From an uncultured Fretibacterium sp. (GTDB lineage Bacteria; Synergistota; Synergistia; Synergistales; Aminobacteriaceae), in NCBI GenBank assembly GCA_937911045.1, contig CALEPX010000087.1:9435-73434 (forward strand): a stretch of 64,000 nucleotides of DNA. The letters run 5' to 3'. This document shows, in pieces, positions 19,901 through 28,249 of the stretch; position 1 is the stretch's first letter, and each line of letters opens with the position of its first letter. The position numbers were made by a program, and so were the translations under genes. The notes beneath the pieces are model-generated. The model had not been told where the DNA came from and made no database searches. It saw only the letters and a program-made list of their open reading frames with translations.

Positions 19901-20520
19901 GCGGATTAGATCACATTCTCGGCAGCGGCGATGATATTAACGTGTTAGTGCTTGACACCGAAGTTTACTCGAACACGGGCGGTCAGTCATCGAAATCGAC
20001 CCCGACAGCAGCAATCGCGCAATTCGCGGCCAGTGGCAAACGAGTTCGCAAGAAAGATCTCGGACGCATGGCTATGACTTACGGACATGTTTACGTAGCT
20101 CAGGTTGGAATGGGCGCGGACAAGAATCAGCTCATGAAGGCGTTAAAAGAAGCTGAAGCTCACAAAGGTCCGTCGTTGATAATTGCGTACGCTCCGTGCA
20201 TTAACCATGGAATACGCGCAGGCATGGGCAAAACTCAGGAACGCACGAAACTTGCGGTCGAAGCAGGTTACTGGCATTTGTACAGGTACAATCCGGAACT
20301 CGCGAAAGCCGGCAAGAATCCGTTCACGTTAGATTCCAAGCCGCCGAAGTCAGATTACAAAGAGTTCTTGATGGGAGAAGTTCGTTACTCGTCATTGAAG
20401 CTCGGATTCCCGGATATTGCGGATCAGTTATTTGATCAGGCAGCTCAGGAAGCCAAAGAACGTTATGAAGCTTACAAGGCACTTGCGGAAATGGGTGCGC
20501 AGCCTGTAACAGCGAAATAA
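16918..20520 (+). CDS. nifJ: Pyruvate:ferredoxin (flavodoxin) oxidoreductase
   Basis: A single-chain PFOR of 1200 residues that oxidises pyruvate with CoA to acetyl-CoA and CO2, reducing ferredoxin; it is central to anaerobic energy metabolism. Domains in order: pyrimidine-binding domain (YPITPSSPMPEH near residue 25), the transketolase C-terminal-like and gamma domains, two [4Fe-4S] motifs (CIQCNQCSMVCP near 695 and CLGCGNCADICP near 753), then the TPP-binding domain with CAGCGETPY near 818 and GDGWGYDIGYGG near 984. ATG 16918 follows GAGGGAGGG. It is monocistronic with its own terminator. Confidence 0.98.
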   Translation: MTKRNWKTMDGNEAVAHVAYAFSEMATIYPITPSSPMPEHIDEWAAHGRKNIFGHTVKVTEMQSEAGAAGACHGALSAGALASTYTASQGLLLMIPNMYKIAGELLPGVFHVSARALATHALSIFGDHSDVMSCRMVGFTMLAGGSVQEAHDMAAVAHLTAIKTSVPVLNFFDGFRTSHEIQKIDTFDYADLAKLVDYDKIAEFRDRSMRPEKPYTKGTAQNPDIFFQATEALQPFIDRVPDAVAAYMKDIQGICGREYHPFSYYGAPDADRVIVAMGSVCQAIEETVDYLNARGEKVGVIEVHLYRPFSPKYFFRALPATVKAISVLDRVKEVGALGGPLYEDVCSLFSGNAKAPKIVGGRYGLGSKDTTPSDLKVVFDNLKLFEPRNNFTIGIIDDVNDSSLNVTEHINAAAEGTVCCKFWGLGSDGTVGANKNSIKIIGDHTPMYAQGYFDYDSKKSGGITMSHLRFGKSPIKSTYLIDNADFIACHKQEYVNQYDLLQGMKEGGTFLLNTQWTTLEALDEHLPASLKRKIANLNVKFYVINAVDEAQKLGLGSRTNTIMQSAFFKLANVIPIDDAVTYMKKAIVDSYGRKGEKVVNMNYAAVDAGLAGIIEIQVPESWKTAEDKAHKRPGLPSEIPDFISYQVDTINAQKGNTLPSSAFVNGYEDGHFPAGTSKYEKRGVAVNVPEWNAAKCIQCNQCSMVCPHAAIRPFLLDASEQAAAPENFGAIDPRAPKLKNAGYKYKMQVDTLDCLGCGNCADICPVKALEMKPTASQTSQIDNWTFAVEEVADKTDAGDKFTVQGSQFQRPLFEFSGACAGCGETPYAKLITQLFGSRMIIANATGCSSIWGGSAPSMPYTTDANGHGPAWGNSLFEDAAEYGYGMKLSLNVMVNYLTTAAENLLKMADVPAEDKAVLQEWLDTHLDGEASVASAAKVEEMLENIFCGCGEHEHAPISEAAFEEYKTLATYHDYLVKKSVWVIGGDGWGYDIGYGGLDHILGSGDDINVLVLDTEVYSNTGGQSSKSTPTAAIAQFAASGKRVRKKDLGRMAMTYGHVYVAQVGMGADKNQLMKALKEAEAHKGPSLIIAYAPCINHGIRAGMGKTQERTKLAVEAGYWHLYRYNPELAKAGKNPFTLDSKPPKSDYKEFLMGEVRYSSLKLGFPDIADQLFDQAAQEAKERYEAYKALAEMGAQPVTAK

Positions 20521-20550
20521 TTTTCAAGAACCAGAATTTGAGTTAAAATT

Positions 20551-20583
20551 AACAGCCGGGTGTAACAGCTCGGTTGTTTTTTT
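20551..20583 (+). terminator. Rho-independent terminator after nifJ
   Basis: A 10-base-pair stem (20551-20560 with 20569-20578, two G-U pairs) with loop TGTAACAG is followed by seven T. It separates nifJ from the EAL gene. Confidence 0.85.
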
Positions 20584-20629
20584 GCGTGAAATCTTTATCT
20601 TTAACAGGACAGAAAAGAAAGTGTTTGTT

Positions 20630-22441
20630 ATGAATATGCCAGATAATATCAGTAAGTTGAGTGACGGTTTTTTAAGAAGCGATTTTGCGAAGGACACGCT
20701 GACGGGATTATTAAATCGTGAGGCGTTTAACATAAAGGCGAGTGAAAGAATTAATTCCGGCGAAAAGGGTCTAGCTATCGTCTGGATTAATATCAGCAAC
20801 TTCAAGAAATACAATAATCGATTCGGCTTCAACAGCGGCAATATATTATTATGCGAATTGTCTGAGATTTTGACGGAAGTGTTCAAGTCCAAGAACGGCG
20901 ATATTGTCTCAAGATTTTCGGGCGATAATTTCGTGGTGATTACAACTTGGGACGATCTTGACGAGAATATTACGTTCACGGAAAAATACTTGTACAGTTT
21001 GCACCCGGGAATAACTTTGAGGCTTCGTGCCGGTGTGTATTTCCCGTCAGCGAACGAGAATATTCTGGAAGCCTGCGACAAAGCTAAGATGGCGTGTGAC
21101 AGTATACGCACAAATTACAGTCTGAATGCCTGCATGTACCGCGAAGAAATGGGCAAAGAAATGGAAATGGAGCATTATATTCTCGATGTGTTGGACGACG
21201 CGCTAAATTCCGGGAATATAAAAGTCCTTTACCAGCCGATCGTTCGAATCCTGAATAATAATATCTGCGAAGTTGAAGCACTGGTTCGTTGGAAGAATGA
21301 CGTTTTGGGATTCATTTCGCCCGGGGATTTCATACCGACGCTTGAGAAATATTCTGAAATTCACAAAATCGACACTTACACCGTTAAGCAGGTTTGCGAA
21401 GACCTGAAGAATTTAGCCGAGAAAAATCTGCCGTTGCTGCCGGTCTCGATAAATTTGTCAAGGCTTGATTTTGAGTTATGCGATATTTTCAGCGTAATCG
21501 AGAACACTTTGAGCGAATATAATATCCCGAGAAACATGCTCAAGATCGAAATTACAGAGAGTGTTCACGGTGAGGACATGAGCGTGTTGAATCTCGGCAT
21601 TGAGAAATTCAGGGCATACGGCTACGAAGTTTGGATGGACGATTTCGGCTCGGGTTATTCGTCGCTAAATATGCTTAAAGACACAAATTTTGACACGATT
21701 AAATTCGACATGAAATTCTTATCCGGATTCGACGAAAATTCCGACAAGGCAAGATATATTCTAAGCTCGAACTTGTCAATGGCGAAACAAATGGGAATGC
21801 AATCGCTGTGTGAAGGTGTTGAAACTCCCGAACAACTTGAGTATTTGCGAACGATTGGCTTTGAGAAAGCGCAGGGATATTTTTTCGGGAGACCTATGAC
21901 GCTGGATAATATTTTCGAGTTAGAGCTGCCGATTGAGAATATTCAGGACTCGCCATATTACGAAAAGCTTGGGAAATTCGAAATTCTTGACGACGAAATT
22001 CTGGATCACGCCGGAACAATCGTCGCTGACATGAGAGCCGCGGCAATTTTCGAGATAACAAACGATCAAATAAAACTGCTCACGAAAAACAAAACGTATT
22101 CAGACTGGCTGAAAAATCTTACTGAAGATTCAAAGCGCGAACTCATAAATTATTTTCTCAAACGAATGAAGAGAATGAAGCTTAATCATGATCCGGATTC
22201 TAGTTCTAGTTCTAGTTCTGGTAATCGCTTCTATATTTTCTCGAACGGCAATTTATTCCAGACGCGAATCGCGCATGCTGCCGAAAATTCCAGAACCGGC
22301 TCGGAAGCTTGGGTGTTGTACCAGAAAGCCCTGACATATTTCCCGTTAAATCACGACGCAAACGACCGCGCAAGAATTTACGAAGCCTACATGAAAATAT
22401 TTGCTATGAAATCCGGCGATAATTTTCTGAGGCTCGACTAA
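20630..22441 (+). CDS. Cyclic-di-GMP phosphodiesterase with degenerate GGDEF domain (GGDEF-EAL)
   Basis: A cytoplasmic c-di-GMP signalling protein of about 603 residues. The N-terminal GGDEF domain keeps DTLTGLLNR but its active site reads SGDNF (residues 97-101), so cyclase activity is unlikely. The EAL domain is intact: EALVRW at 216, INLSRLDF, EITES, DDFGSGYSSLNML, the lysine in IKFDMKFL, CEGVETPEQ and KAQGYFFGRP. A C-terminal extension of about 130 residues carries a short Ser run. No membrane or sensor domain is seen. The start is uncertain: ATG 20630 is chosen because the longer ORF begins within the nifJ terminator. It probably hydrolyses c-di-GMP, the GGDEF possibly sensing GTP. Confidence 0.88.
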   Translation: MNMPDNISKLSDGFLRSDFAKDTLTGLLNREAFNIKASERINSGEKGLAIVWINISNFKKYNNRFGFNSGNILLCELSEILTEVFKSKNGDIVSRFSGDNFVVITTWDDLDENITFTEKYLYSLHPGITLRLRAGVYFPSANENILEACDKAKMACDSIRTNYSLNACMYREEMGKEMEMEHYILDVLDDALNSGNIKVLYQPIVRILNNNICEVEALVRWKNDVLGFISPGDFIPTLEKYSEIHKIDTYTVKQVCEDLKNLAEKNLPLLPVSINLSRLDFELCDIFSVIENTLSEYNIPRNMLKIEITESVHGEDMSVLNLGIEKFRAYGYEVWMDDFGSGYSSLNMLKDTNFDTIKFDMKFLSGFDENSDKARYILSSNLSMAKQMGMQSLCEGVETPEQLEYLRTIGFEKAQGYFFGRPMTLDNIFELELPIENIQDSPYYEKLGKFEILDDEILDHAGTIVADMRAAAIFEITNDQIKLLTKNKTYSDWLKNLTEDSKRELINYFLKRMKRMKLNHDPDSSSSSSSGNRFYIFSNGNLFQTRIAHAAENSRTGSEAWVLYQKALTYFPLNHDANDRARIYEAYMKIFAMKSGDNFLRLD

Positions 22442-22517
22442 AAAATTTCCGCAAAATTCTAACGCAGCTTCATTATGAATATTGCTGTGGCTTCGAGTTG
22501 TTTTATGCGTAAGCGAG

Positions 22518-23474
22518 TTAATACCAGATGCGAATATTCTTGTTGCTCGGATCGAATTTCCCAGCGTTAAGAATCAATCTATTACCGGGGACAACGCCCT
22601 TTTCTATAAAGAAATTTTTCTCGTCGTACATGCTGTTGCCCCAAACCGGAAACCCCTCGACTTCTTTCAAGAGCGGACTGTTGCCCTGAACCAGAAAGAC
22701 CATGCTTTTGCCGTCCTTCATGATAACAGCCGTGTCAGGAATTATTACGCCCTGTTCGATTCCGGTGACGATTCGTGCCGAGAATTTTCGCGACTTCAAG
22801 ACATTCGGCGGGAAAAACGGCAGTCGCAAACACACCTTCAATTTCAGACCCGAATATTTCACCGCAACGACTTCAGCTTTGTGTTCTTTATTTTCGGCAT
22901 CGAGCTTGATTTTCAGGACAGCATCTTTCACGCCAAGATTCCTGTTCAATGACGGAGAACTGTCTAGATACGCGATACATCTCAAAGTCTGAGGCTGCGG
23001 AATCAATTTGCCAATCGGATCGCCACGCCGCATCATAGTCCCGTTCTCGAATAATTCTGCCGATTGAATCTCCGGAAACGGTGCGAAATCCGGCCACAAT
23101 CGCGAGTAAACCCAGTTCCCTTCCTGACCGTCGAGTGCCGGAATGAAATATGCAGGATACGGAGCTTGAATTGCTCTGCCGTCGATAGCTGCGAGATTTT
23201 CACCTTTCGCGACAAGCCTGGGACGCGGTGACGGGTAAGTTAATATTCCGTTTTTCGGCGCGTAGACCAACTGTTCTTCCCATAATAATATTCCATTGAG
23301 CGGCTGTTCTTCCGTGTAATTTGTCGCCATAACTTCGATAATTCTCGGAGTTGACAGCACGTAATTTTCGTACCAGATCTTGTAAATGCGATACGCCCCG
23401 AATATGATTATGACTATGATCGTGTAATACAGGATTCTTGCAATTAATGGCGGCTTTCGGTGTTTTATGCTCAT
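22518..23474 (-). CDS. HlyD-like periplasmic adaptor family protein
   Basis: A 318-residue protein with a single N-terminal membrane anchor (residues 10-30) and a periplasmic region with a split barrel-sandwich/biotinyl-like pattern (NGILLWEEQLVYAPKNGILTY and ARIVTGIEQGVIIPDTAVI), as in HlyD/RND adaptor proteins. The long coiled coil of true membrane-fusion proteins is absent. It overlaps folE2 by four bases and is the last gene of the tyrS-to-folE2 operon. No transporter gene is adjacent, so a partner cannot be named. Confidence 0.65.
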   Translation of the reverse strand: MSIKHRKPPLIARILYYTIIVIIIFGAYRIYKIWYENYVLSTPRIIEVMATNYTEEQPLNGILLWEEQLVYAPKNGILTYPSPRPRLVAKGENLAAIDGRAIQAPYPAYFIPALDGQEGNWVYSRLWPDFAPFPEIQSAELFENGTMMRRGDPIGKLIPQPQTLRCIAYLDSSPSLNRNLGVKDAVLKIKLDAENKEHKAEVVAVKYSGLKLKVCLRLPFFPPNVLKSRKFSARIVTGIEQGVIIPDTAVIMKDGKSMVFLVQGNSPLLKEVEGFPVWGNSMYDEKNFFIEKGVVPGNRLILNAGKFDPSNKNIRIWY

Positions 23475-24259
23475 GATCTCTTGTCCCTGATGATTTCCGC
23501 GAATGCGTCGTGATTATGAATGCTCTCGAAACTTCGAACGTTAATCGAGTACCAGAATATGCGCTTCTCCAAGTCAAGCTCAAGTGCCAAATCGCGCAAA
23601 ACGTCCTCGACAAATTTCGGGTTATTATAGGCGTGTTCCGTAACGAATTTTTCGTCCTCACGTTTCAGCAGCGTAAACAACGGACTTGACGCAGCATTCT
23701 CGATCATGTCAATCAACTCTTCGAACCAGACGAGCCCTTCACACCTGACTTTCAGATTCACCATTGCGCGCTGATTATGTGCGCCGTACTGCGAAATTTC
23801 TTTTGAACACGGACATAGCGTCTGAACATGAACGCCCACGCCAATCACGAGATCAAAAACATTTTTCTCGCGCGTGAAAATTCCTTCGAGTTCGATATCA
23901 CATTGCGAATAACTCCCGATTTTAGACACCGGAGCTTGTTTGCGAATATAATACGGGAACTTGAAATTAACCGCGCTTTCCGGAGCGTCGAGTTTTTCGC
24001 ACAATCTTCGCGTTATTGCCTCGATATTGCACGGGGAAACTCTGCCGTGATATTCTTCGAGCGTCTCGATAAATCTGCTCATGTGAGTACCCCTGTATTC
24101 GTGCGGCAGCATCACACTCATCGAAACTTTCGCAATCGTGTCCTGAGTTTTATTATCATGATCCAGCGCGATTATCGGGTAATTCACGTCACGAACCCCG
24201 ACACGATCAATCCTGATATTACGCGAATCTCTTTCTTTCTGAACGTCACGCATGATCAA
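23471..24259 (-). CDS. folE2: GTP cyclohydrolase FolE2 (type IB)
   Basis: FolE2 converts GTP to 7,8-dihydroneopterin triphosphate, the first step of folate and of queuosine synthesis. Recognisable blocks are the DVQKERDSRNIRIDRVGV start, LPHEYRGTHMSRFIE, the metal-ligand cysteine/histidine region HVQTLCPCSKEISQYGAHNQR and ending RSFESIHNHDAFA. Type IB enzymes use Mn or other metals when zinc is scarce. Length is 262 residues, normal. It sits in one operon with queD, so the shared dihydroneopterin product can feed queuosine synthesis. Its start overlaps the upstream toxin gene by four bases. Confidence 0.93.
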   Translation of the reverse strand: MIMRDVQKERDSRNIRIDRVGVRDVNYPIIALDHDNKTQDTIAKVSMSVMLPHEYRGTHMSRFIETLEEYHGRVSPCNIEAITRRLCEKLDAPESAVNFKFPYYIRKQAPVSKIGSYSQCDIELEGIFTREKNVFDLVIGVGVHVQTLCPCSKEISQYGAHNQRAMVNLKVRCEGLVWFEELIDMIENAASSPLFTLLKREDEKFVTEHAYNNPKFVEDVLRDLALELDLEKRIFWYSINVRSFESIHNHDAFAEIIRDKRS

Positions 24260-24540
24260 AAAATATCCGAATGAGTTCCCGTACCTGTCAAAAGCAGGAT
24301 CAACTCGTCCTGATAAATCCTGTAAACTAGAACCCAGTCAAACTCAACATGACATTCCCTGTAACCTTCCATATTTCCGTGTAATGGGTGATCTGCGTAT
24401 TTCGCCGGCAAATTTTCTCCTGACGCAATAATTTCGATCACGCGATCGAGTTTCTGCAGTTGATAGCCGCGGCTGAGCACTTTTCGCAACTCACGCTTGT
24501 ACTTGTTCGAGGTTCTTACTGTATATTTCAACTGTCTCAA
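24256..24540 (-). CDS. YafQ-type toxin (RelE superfamily mRNA interferase)
   Basis: A 94-residue ribosome-dependent endoribonuclease. The C-terminal half matches YafQ closely: the ADHPLHG block, the REC-HVEFDW segment with its histidine and aspartate, and the terminal GTHSDIF whose histidine is catalytic in E. coli YafQ. The start is taken as TTG 24540, since AAGGA lies eight bases upstream; longer starts overlap the antitoxin further. It overlaps the antitoxin by 50 bases and folE2 by four. The pair is embedded in a metabolic operon. Activity is inferred from the conserved residues. Confidence 0.85.
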   Translation of the reverse strand: MRQLKYTVRTSNKYKRELRKVLSRGYQLQKLDRVIEIIASGENLPAKYADHPLHGNMEGYRECHVEFDWVLVYRIYQDELILLLTGTGTHSDIF

Positions 24541-24805
24541 TTTCGTTGTCCTTCTCGTCATCACAGTCATCACAATCGTAATATTTTTCGTAATCGTCAC
24601 CAAGCAACGCCCGATTCATTTCCTCAATGCTGTAAAACGGCCCCAAAAGATTCTTGCCTTCCTCAGCGTCCCTGATTGCCTGTTTAGTTTCCTCGTTAAA
24701 TTCCAGCAAATCTTCTATCGCGACAACTGCTTCACCTAATTTTTCTTCCGGAACCATCTCGATAATTTCCCGCAAAACTTCACGATAATTCTTGTGCTTG
24801 TACAT
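24491..24805 (-). CDS. Antitoxin partner of the YafQ-type toxin
   Basis: A 104-residue acidic protein directly upstream of and overlapping the toxin gene. The segment EEGKNLLGPFYSIEEMNRALLG resembles the C-terminal toxin-neutralising helix of RelB-type antitoxins, followed by a very acidic tail (DCDDCDDEKD) that may also bind the basic toxin. The N-terminus (REIIEMVPEEKLGEAVVAIEDLL) resembles the helical part of small TA-associated proteins rather than a clear DNA-binding domain. ATG 24805 has AGGAGG seven bases upstream. Identification rests on position and this local similarity. Confidence 0.7.
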   Translation of the reverse strand: MYKHKNYREVLREIIEMVPEEKLGEAVVAIEDLLEFNEETKQAIRDAEEGKNLLGPFYSIEEMNRALLGDDYEKYYDCDDCDDEKDNEIETVEIYSKNLEQVQA

Positions 24806-24824
24806 CAAAATCCCTCCTGAAAAT

Positions 24825-25202
24825 TTATGCTTTCATTTTTATCATGTCATCTGCGCGCAAAATAACTTTACTCGTAGCTGTTTCCCAAACGTGAATCTCG
24901 AATAACCTGCAATTTTCACGGCGCAAATTTTTCTCGATACGCTGCCAAATCCAGATTGCAATATTTTCCGCGCTTGGCTGTGTGATTAAGTCATTCAAGT
25001 AAGCGTGATCCAGTTTCGAAATAACGTTTTCTTTCACGATTTGCGAAACTTCGACGAAATCCATAATCATTCCCTCGTCATCAGGAACGCCTTCCAAAAC
25101 AACTCGCAGCCTGTAGGTGTGACCGTGTAATTTCTCGCACTTGCCGTGATAATTCACAAGATTATGTGCTGCGTCAAAAACAAATTCCTTACTCAAAAGC
25201 AT
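24825..25202 (-). CDS. queD: 6-carboxy-5,6,7,8-tetrahydropterin synthase
   Basis: QueD turns dihydroneopterin triphosphate into 6-carboxytetrahydropterin, the second step of queuosine/7-deazaguanine synthesis. Zinc ligands and catalytic cysteine are visible in FDAAHNL and GKCEKLHGHTYRL, and the C-terminus has the FEIHVWETATSK glutamate motif. Start is ATG 25202 behind AGGGGTGAG; the ORF could reach a GTG seven codons upstream that abuts the acyltransferase stop. At 125 residues it is full length. FolE2 two genes on makes its substrate. No queC or queE is in the window. Confidence 0.93.
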   Translation of the reverse strand: MLLSKEFVFDAAHNLVNYHGKCEKLHGHTYRLRVVLEGVPDDEGMIMDFVEVSQIVKENVISKLDHAYLNDLITQPSAENIAIWIWQRIEKNLRRENCRLFEIHVWETATSKVILRADDMIKMKA

Positions 25203-25223
25203 TCTCTCACCCCTAACTTTCAC

Positions 25224-26087
25224 TCACTTCCATCGATTATGCAGCCAAAACCACAAATCCGGACGTTCCAGAATCATTTTCTCAAGAGCCTGATTGCATT
25301 TCAGAACAGCGTTTCTAATCCGCTCTTCCTTGGTCAAATTCTTGTCTTTCGCGACGAAAAACGGCTCGTAAATCTTCACAACATGTTCAAACGGCGCATT
25401 ACGCTGCAGGCAAATCGGCACAATCGGAACGTCTGCTAACATCGACAACACCGCTGCTCCGGGCGAAACTGTGCAATCCTTCCCGAAAAACGGCAGAATC
25501 AATTTCCTGCTCCAAGACACGTCATTCAAAATCGCAACGTGCGAACCAGTACGCAAAATCCGCGCAAATTCCAGAGACGAAACTTCCTTGGGCAAAAGCG
25601 ACATCTTGCTGCGTTCCCGGGATTTCTGAATGTACTCGTGAAAATCCGGATCGTGAATCTCCTGATATATCGCGCACAATTCATGACCGTGATTCTTCGA
25701 GTTCTGTGCGCACCAGCTGCCCAGCAATTCCCAGTTCCCGAAATGCGCCGTCAACAAAACTGCTCCGTGATTATGAGCGAATAACTCGTCAAGATAATTT
25801 TCGCCCTCAACTTTCTTCACCCAATCAAACGCCTGCTCAGGATTTTTCTGCAACGCCAGAATTTCAGTCACAGTCCATGCGAGATTCTCGTAAACTTTCA
25901 CGCGAAGATTTTTCCGCCACTGTTCAGATTTATCCGGATAAACTATTCGCAGATTCTTCTCGATAACTTTTGCCCTGGGATTCGCGACTCGCAGCAAGAC
26001 TTCCAGAAATTTCTCCAGAGATTTGCCGCTTAAACCCGTATTCGCAAATTTCTCGCAGAATTTTATAACGCTCACAAGAGATCTCAT
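25224..26087 (-). CDS. Lipid A biosynthesis acyltransferase (LpxL/HtrB family)
   Basis: An inner-membrane-associated acyltransferase of the LpxL/HtrB family that adds a secondary acyl chain to lipid A precursors. The HX4E catalytic motif is HFGNWE near residue 118 and the family pattern EKNLRIVYPD is near the start; it ends WFWLHNRWK. At about 287 residues it is a normal length. The start is ATG 26087, directly after the stop of the upstream gene, though the ORF is open to 26138. Its presence implies an LPS-type outer membrane, fitting a diderm such as Synergistota. The acyl chain length is not predictable. Confidence 0.85.
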   Translation of the reverse strand: MRSLVSVIKFCEKFANTGLSGKSLEKFLEVLLRVANPRAKVIEKNLRIVYPDKSEQWRKNLRVKVYENLAWTVTEILALQKNPEQAFDWVKKVEGENYLDELFAHNHGAVLLTAHFGNWELLGSWCAQNSKNHGHELCAIYQEIHDPDFHEYIQKSRERSKMSLLPKEVSSLEFARILRTGSHVAILNDVSWSRKLILPFFGKDCTVSPGAAVLSMLADVPIVPICLQRNAPFEHVVKIYEPFFVAKDKNLTKEERIRNAVLKCNQALEKMILERPDLWFWLHNRWK

Positions 26088-26089
26088 CG

Positions 26090-26866
26090 CTAATTCCGCA
26101 TAACTTTCTCGTAAAGTCCAAGCAGCGAATCCGCGCAATTCTTCTCCGAATGATTCTCGTTCACGTAATGACGCGCCGACGTCGCCAATTTCCTGCCCTT
26201 GTCCGAAAGCCCGGAGTCCAAAATTTCGCGAAAATTCTCAGGCTCAAGTTCTTGCGGAATCACGAAATAATTCTCAGAACCGATTATCTCGTCAAGATAT
26301 TCAGACTTTCTCGAAGCAATCGACACTCCGCGCATCGTCAAAATTCCGGCACGAAACGCCTCAAGCTGATTCGTTTCAGACGCAACGTAAATTCCGTCCA
26401 AGGCTTCCGAACGTGTAATCTTTCCCGAAATATCTATCGCGCTGATATTCTCCGGCAAATTCATCGTACCGTTCGTGAAAATTCCACGCTTAATCTCCTG
26501 TGAAGATAACGACAGCGACAACGAACCGAAATTCGGCAGAATTATCTCGTCCCCGTCACGCGCATCTATCAGGAAAAATCTGCTGAGCGTGATATTTCCC
26601 TTACCAAAACTCAGCAATTTCTTCGAACGATCTTCATCAAAAACCGTCTGAACAATTTTCGAGTGCAGCTTCATTAACGGCGCGTCACCGAATATATGCA
26701 GCAAATCTCCCGAAACACTCCGCATAAATCGCGACAATAACGAATCTTCCCGGCTGACGATCTCAAGCGAAATCTTTTTCTGATTCGTAAGAGCCTGCGA
26801 CATATTCTGAATTATTGACTTGATCTCAGGTGCAAGCGAACTGTCTACGTACCATTTAACAAACAT
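26090..26866 (-). CDS. Glycosyltransferase-like protein
   Basis: A 258-residue protein resembling a reduced GT-B (family 1-like) glycosyltransferase. The C-terminal half has the nucleotide-sugar-binding pattern: SEALDGIYVASETNQLEAFRAG, then a glycine-containing segment and YLDEIIGSENYFVIP. The N-terminal acceptor domain is short. Most such enzymes have 350 or more residues, so this is a small or degenerate member. It starts at ATG 26866, two bases after tyrS, and precedes the lipid A acyltransferase, which suggests a role in envelope glycolipid assembly. Substrate unknown. Confidence 0.55.
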   Translation of the reverse strand: MFVKWYVDSSLAPEIKSIIQNMSQALTNQKKISLEIVSREDSLLSRFMRSVSGDLLHIFGDAPLMKLHSKIVQTVFDEDRSKKLLSFGKGNITLSRFFLIDARDGDEIILPNFGSLSLSLSSQEIKRGIFTNGTMNLPENISAIDISGKITRSEALDGIYVASETNQLEAFRAGILTMRGVSIASRKSEYLDEIIGSENYFVIPQELEPENFREILDSGLSDKGRKLATSARHYVNENHSEKNCADSLLGLYEKVMRN

Positions 26867-26868
26867 AT

Positions 26869-28143
26869 CTAAAATTCCGCCATGTTAAATTTTTTGCGGC
26901 CAATCCGAATGAAAATATATTTCCCGAACAGCAAATCAGACGCATTAATCTCGAATTTTTCGTCCGTGATTTTCTTGCCGTTAATCGAAACTCCTCCCTG
27001 ACGAATCGCGCGTTTAGCTTCACCGTTGCTCTCAGTAGCTCCTGACGCAGAAATCAAATTCACCGCTCCAATCGGCAATTCCAGATTCTCAAATTTCTTG
27101 AACGGGACTTCGGGCTTAAGCATCTCGCAAATTTCCTGACTTACACTTGCAAAATCAATATTCGGGTCGAACAATATTTCGCTGACTTTCAGAACACTTT
27201 CGGCTGCATTTTCCCCGTGAACTGTTTTCGTGACTTCGAGAGCAAGTTTTCTCTGAGCGATTCTTTTTTCCGGAGCTGCGTTATGACTCGAAATAATTTC
27301 CGCGATTTCTTCGAGCGGCATGAACGTGTAGAGCTTCAGCAATTTCTCAACGTCTTTATCTTCCGTGTTAATCCAGAACTGATAGAACTTGTACGGGCTG
27401 GTCTTGTTCGCGTCAAGCCAAACTGCGCCTGCTTCAGTCTTGCCAAATTTCGTCCCCGATGAAGTCAATAACAGCGGCTGCGTCAATCCGAAAACTTCTG
27501 CACCGAGTGTCTTGCGAATATAATCAGAACCTGCGAGCAAATTCCCCTGCTGATCATTACCGCCCATTTGTAATCTGCAATTATATTTCTCGTACAAATA
27601 CTTGAAGTCCATCGCCTGAAGCAACACGTACGAAAATTCCGTGTAAGAAATTCCCTTTGACGGATCTTCCAGTCTTGAGCGAATATACTCACGCGCGATT
27701 AAATTATTCACCGAGAAATATTTCCCGACATCGTGCAGCACATCAAGAAACGATATTTTCGACAGCCAGTCATAATTATTCAGCAGCAACGCAGAATTTT
27801 CTCCGCAGTCAAAATCCAAAAATTTCGCAAGCTGAGGTCTAACACCCTCGATATTTTTCTGAACGGTCTCAAGCGTTATCAAATTACGTTCTTTGCTTTT
27901 ACCGGACGGATCGCCGATTAATCCAGTTCCGCCACCGGCAAGAGCAATCGGACGATGCCCAAGTTTCTGCAGCCATCCCAACGCCATCAACGGGATTAAA
28001 TGCCCAACGTGTAAACTGTCAGCCGTCGGATCAAAACCAACATATGCTGTTATCATCTCTTCGTTCATCGCCTGCGACAATTTTTCTTCGGACGTGCACC
28101 ACTCAAAATAACCGCGCTGTTTCAAAATCTCAAAAGCATTCAT
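26869..28143 (-). CDS. tyrS: Tyrosyl-tRNA synthetase
   Basis: Class I aminoacyl-tRNA synthetase charging tRNA-Tyr. The HIGH-type motif is HVGH near residue 48, the KMSKS equivalent is KFGKTE near residue 230, and an S4 domain (AKRAIRQGGVSINGKKI) closes the protein. At 424 residues it is full length. ATG 28143 is chosen on homology (MNAFEILKQRG); AAGGAG lies unusually far (about 18 bases) upstream. It heads a long operon towards 22,518. Confidence 0.96.
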   Translation of the reverse strand: MNAFEILKQRGYFEWCTSEEKLSQAMNEEMITAYVGFDPTADSLHVGHLIPLMALGWLQKLGHRPIALAGGGTGLIGDPSGKSKERNLITLETVQKNIEGVRPQLAKFLDFDCGENSALLLNNYDWLSKISFLDVLHDVGKYFSVNNLIAREYIRSRLEDPSKGISYTEFSYVLLQAMDFKYLYEKYNCRLQMGGNDQQGNLLAGSDYIRKTLGAEVFGLTQPLLLTSSGTKFGKTEAGAVWLDANKTSPYKFYQFWINTEDKDVEKLLKLYTFMPLEEIAEIISSHNAAPEKRIAQRKLALEVTKTVHGENAAESVLKVSEILFDPNIDFASVSQEICEMLKPEVPFKKFENLELPIGAVNLISASGATESNGEAKRAIRQGGVSINGKKITDEKFEINASDLLFGKYIFIRIGRKKFNMAEF

Positions 28144-28249
28144 GATTCTAAAATAATTATTCTCCTTCGATAAAATAAAGCTATAACTTTCACGGCTATT
28201 ATATAATAATCGCAACTCGTAATAATCTTGAACGTTAAGGAGCTATGTT

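Noticed and set aside
22482..22952. A 156-codon plus-strand ORF following the EAL gene
   Set aside because: It lies antisense to the HlyD-like gene, whose signal anchor and operon position are convincing.
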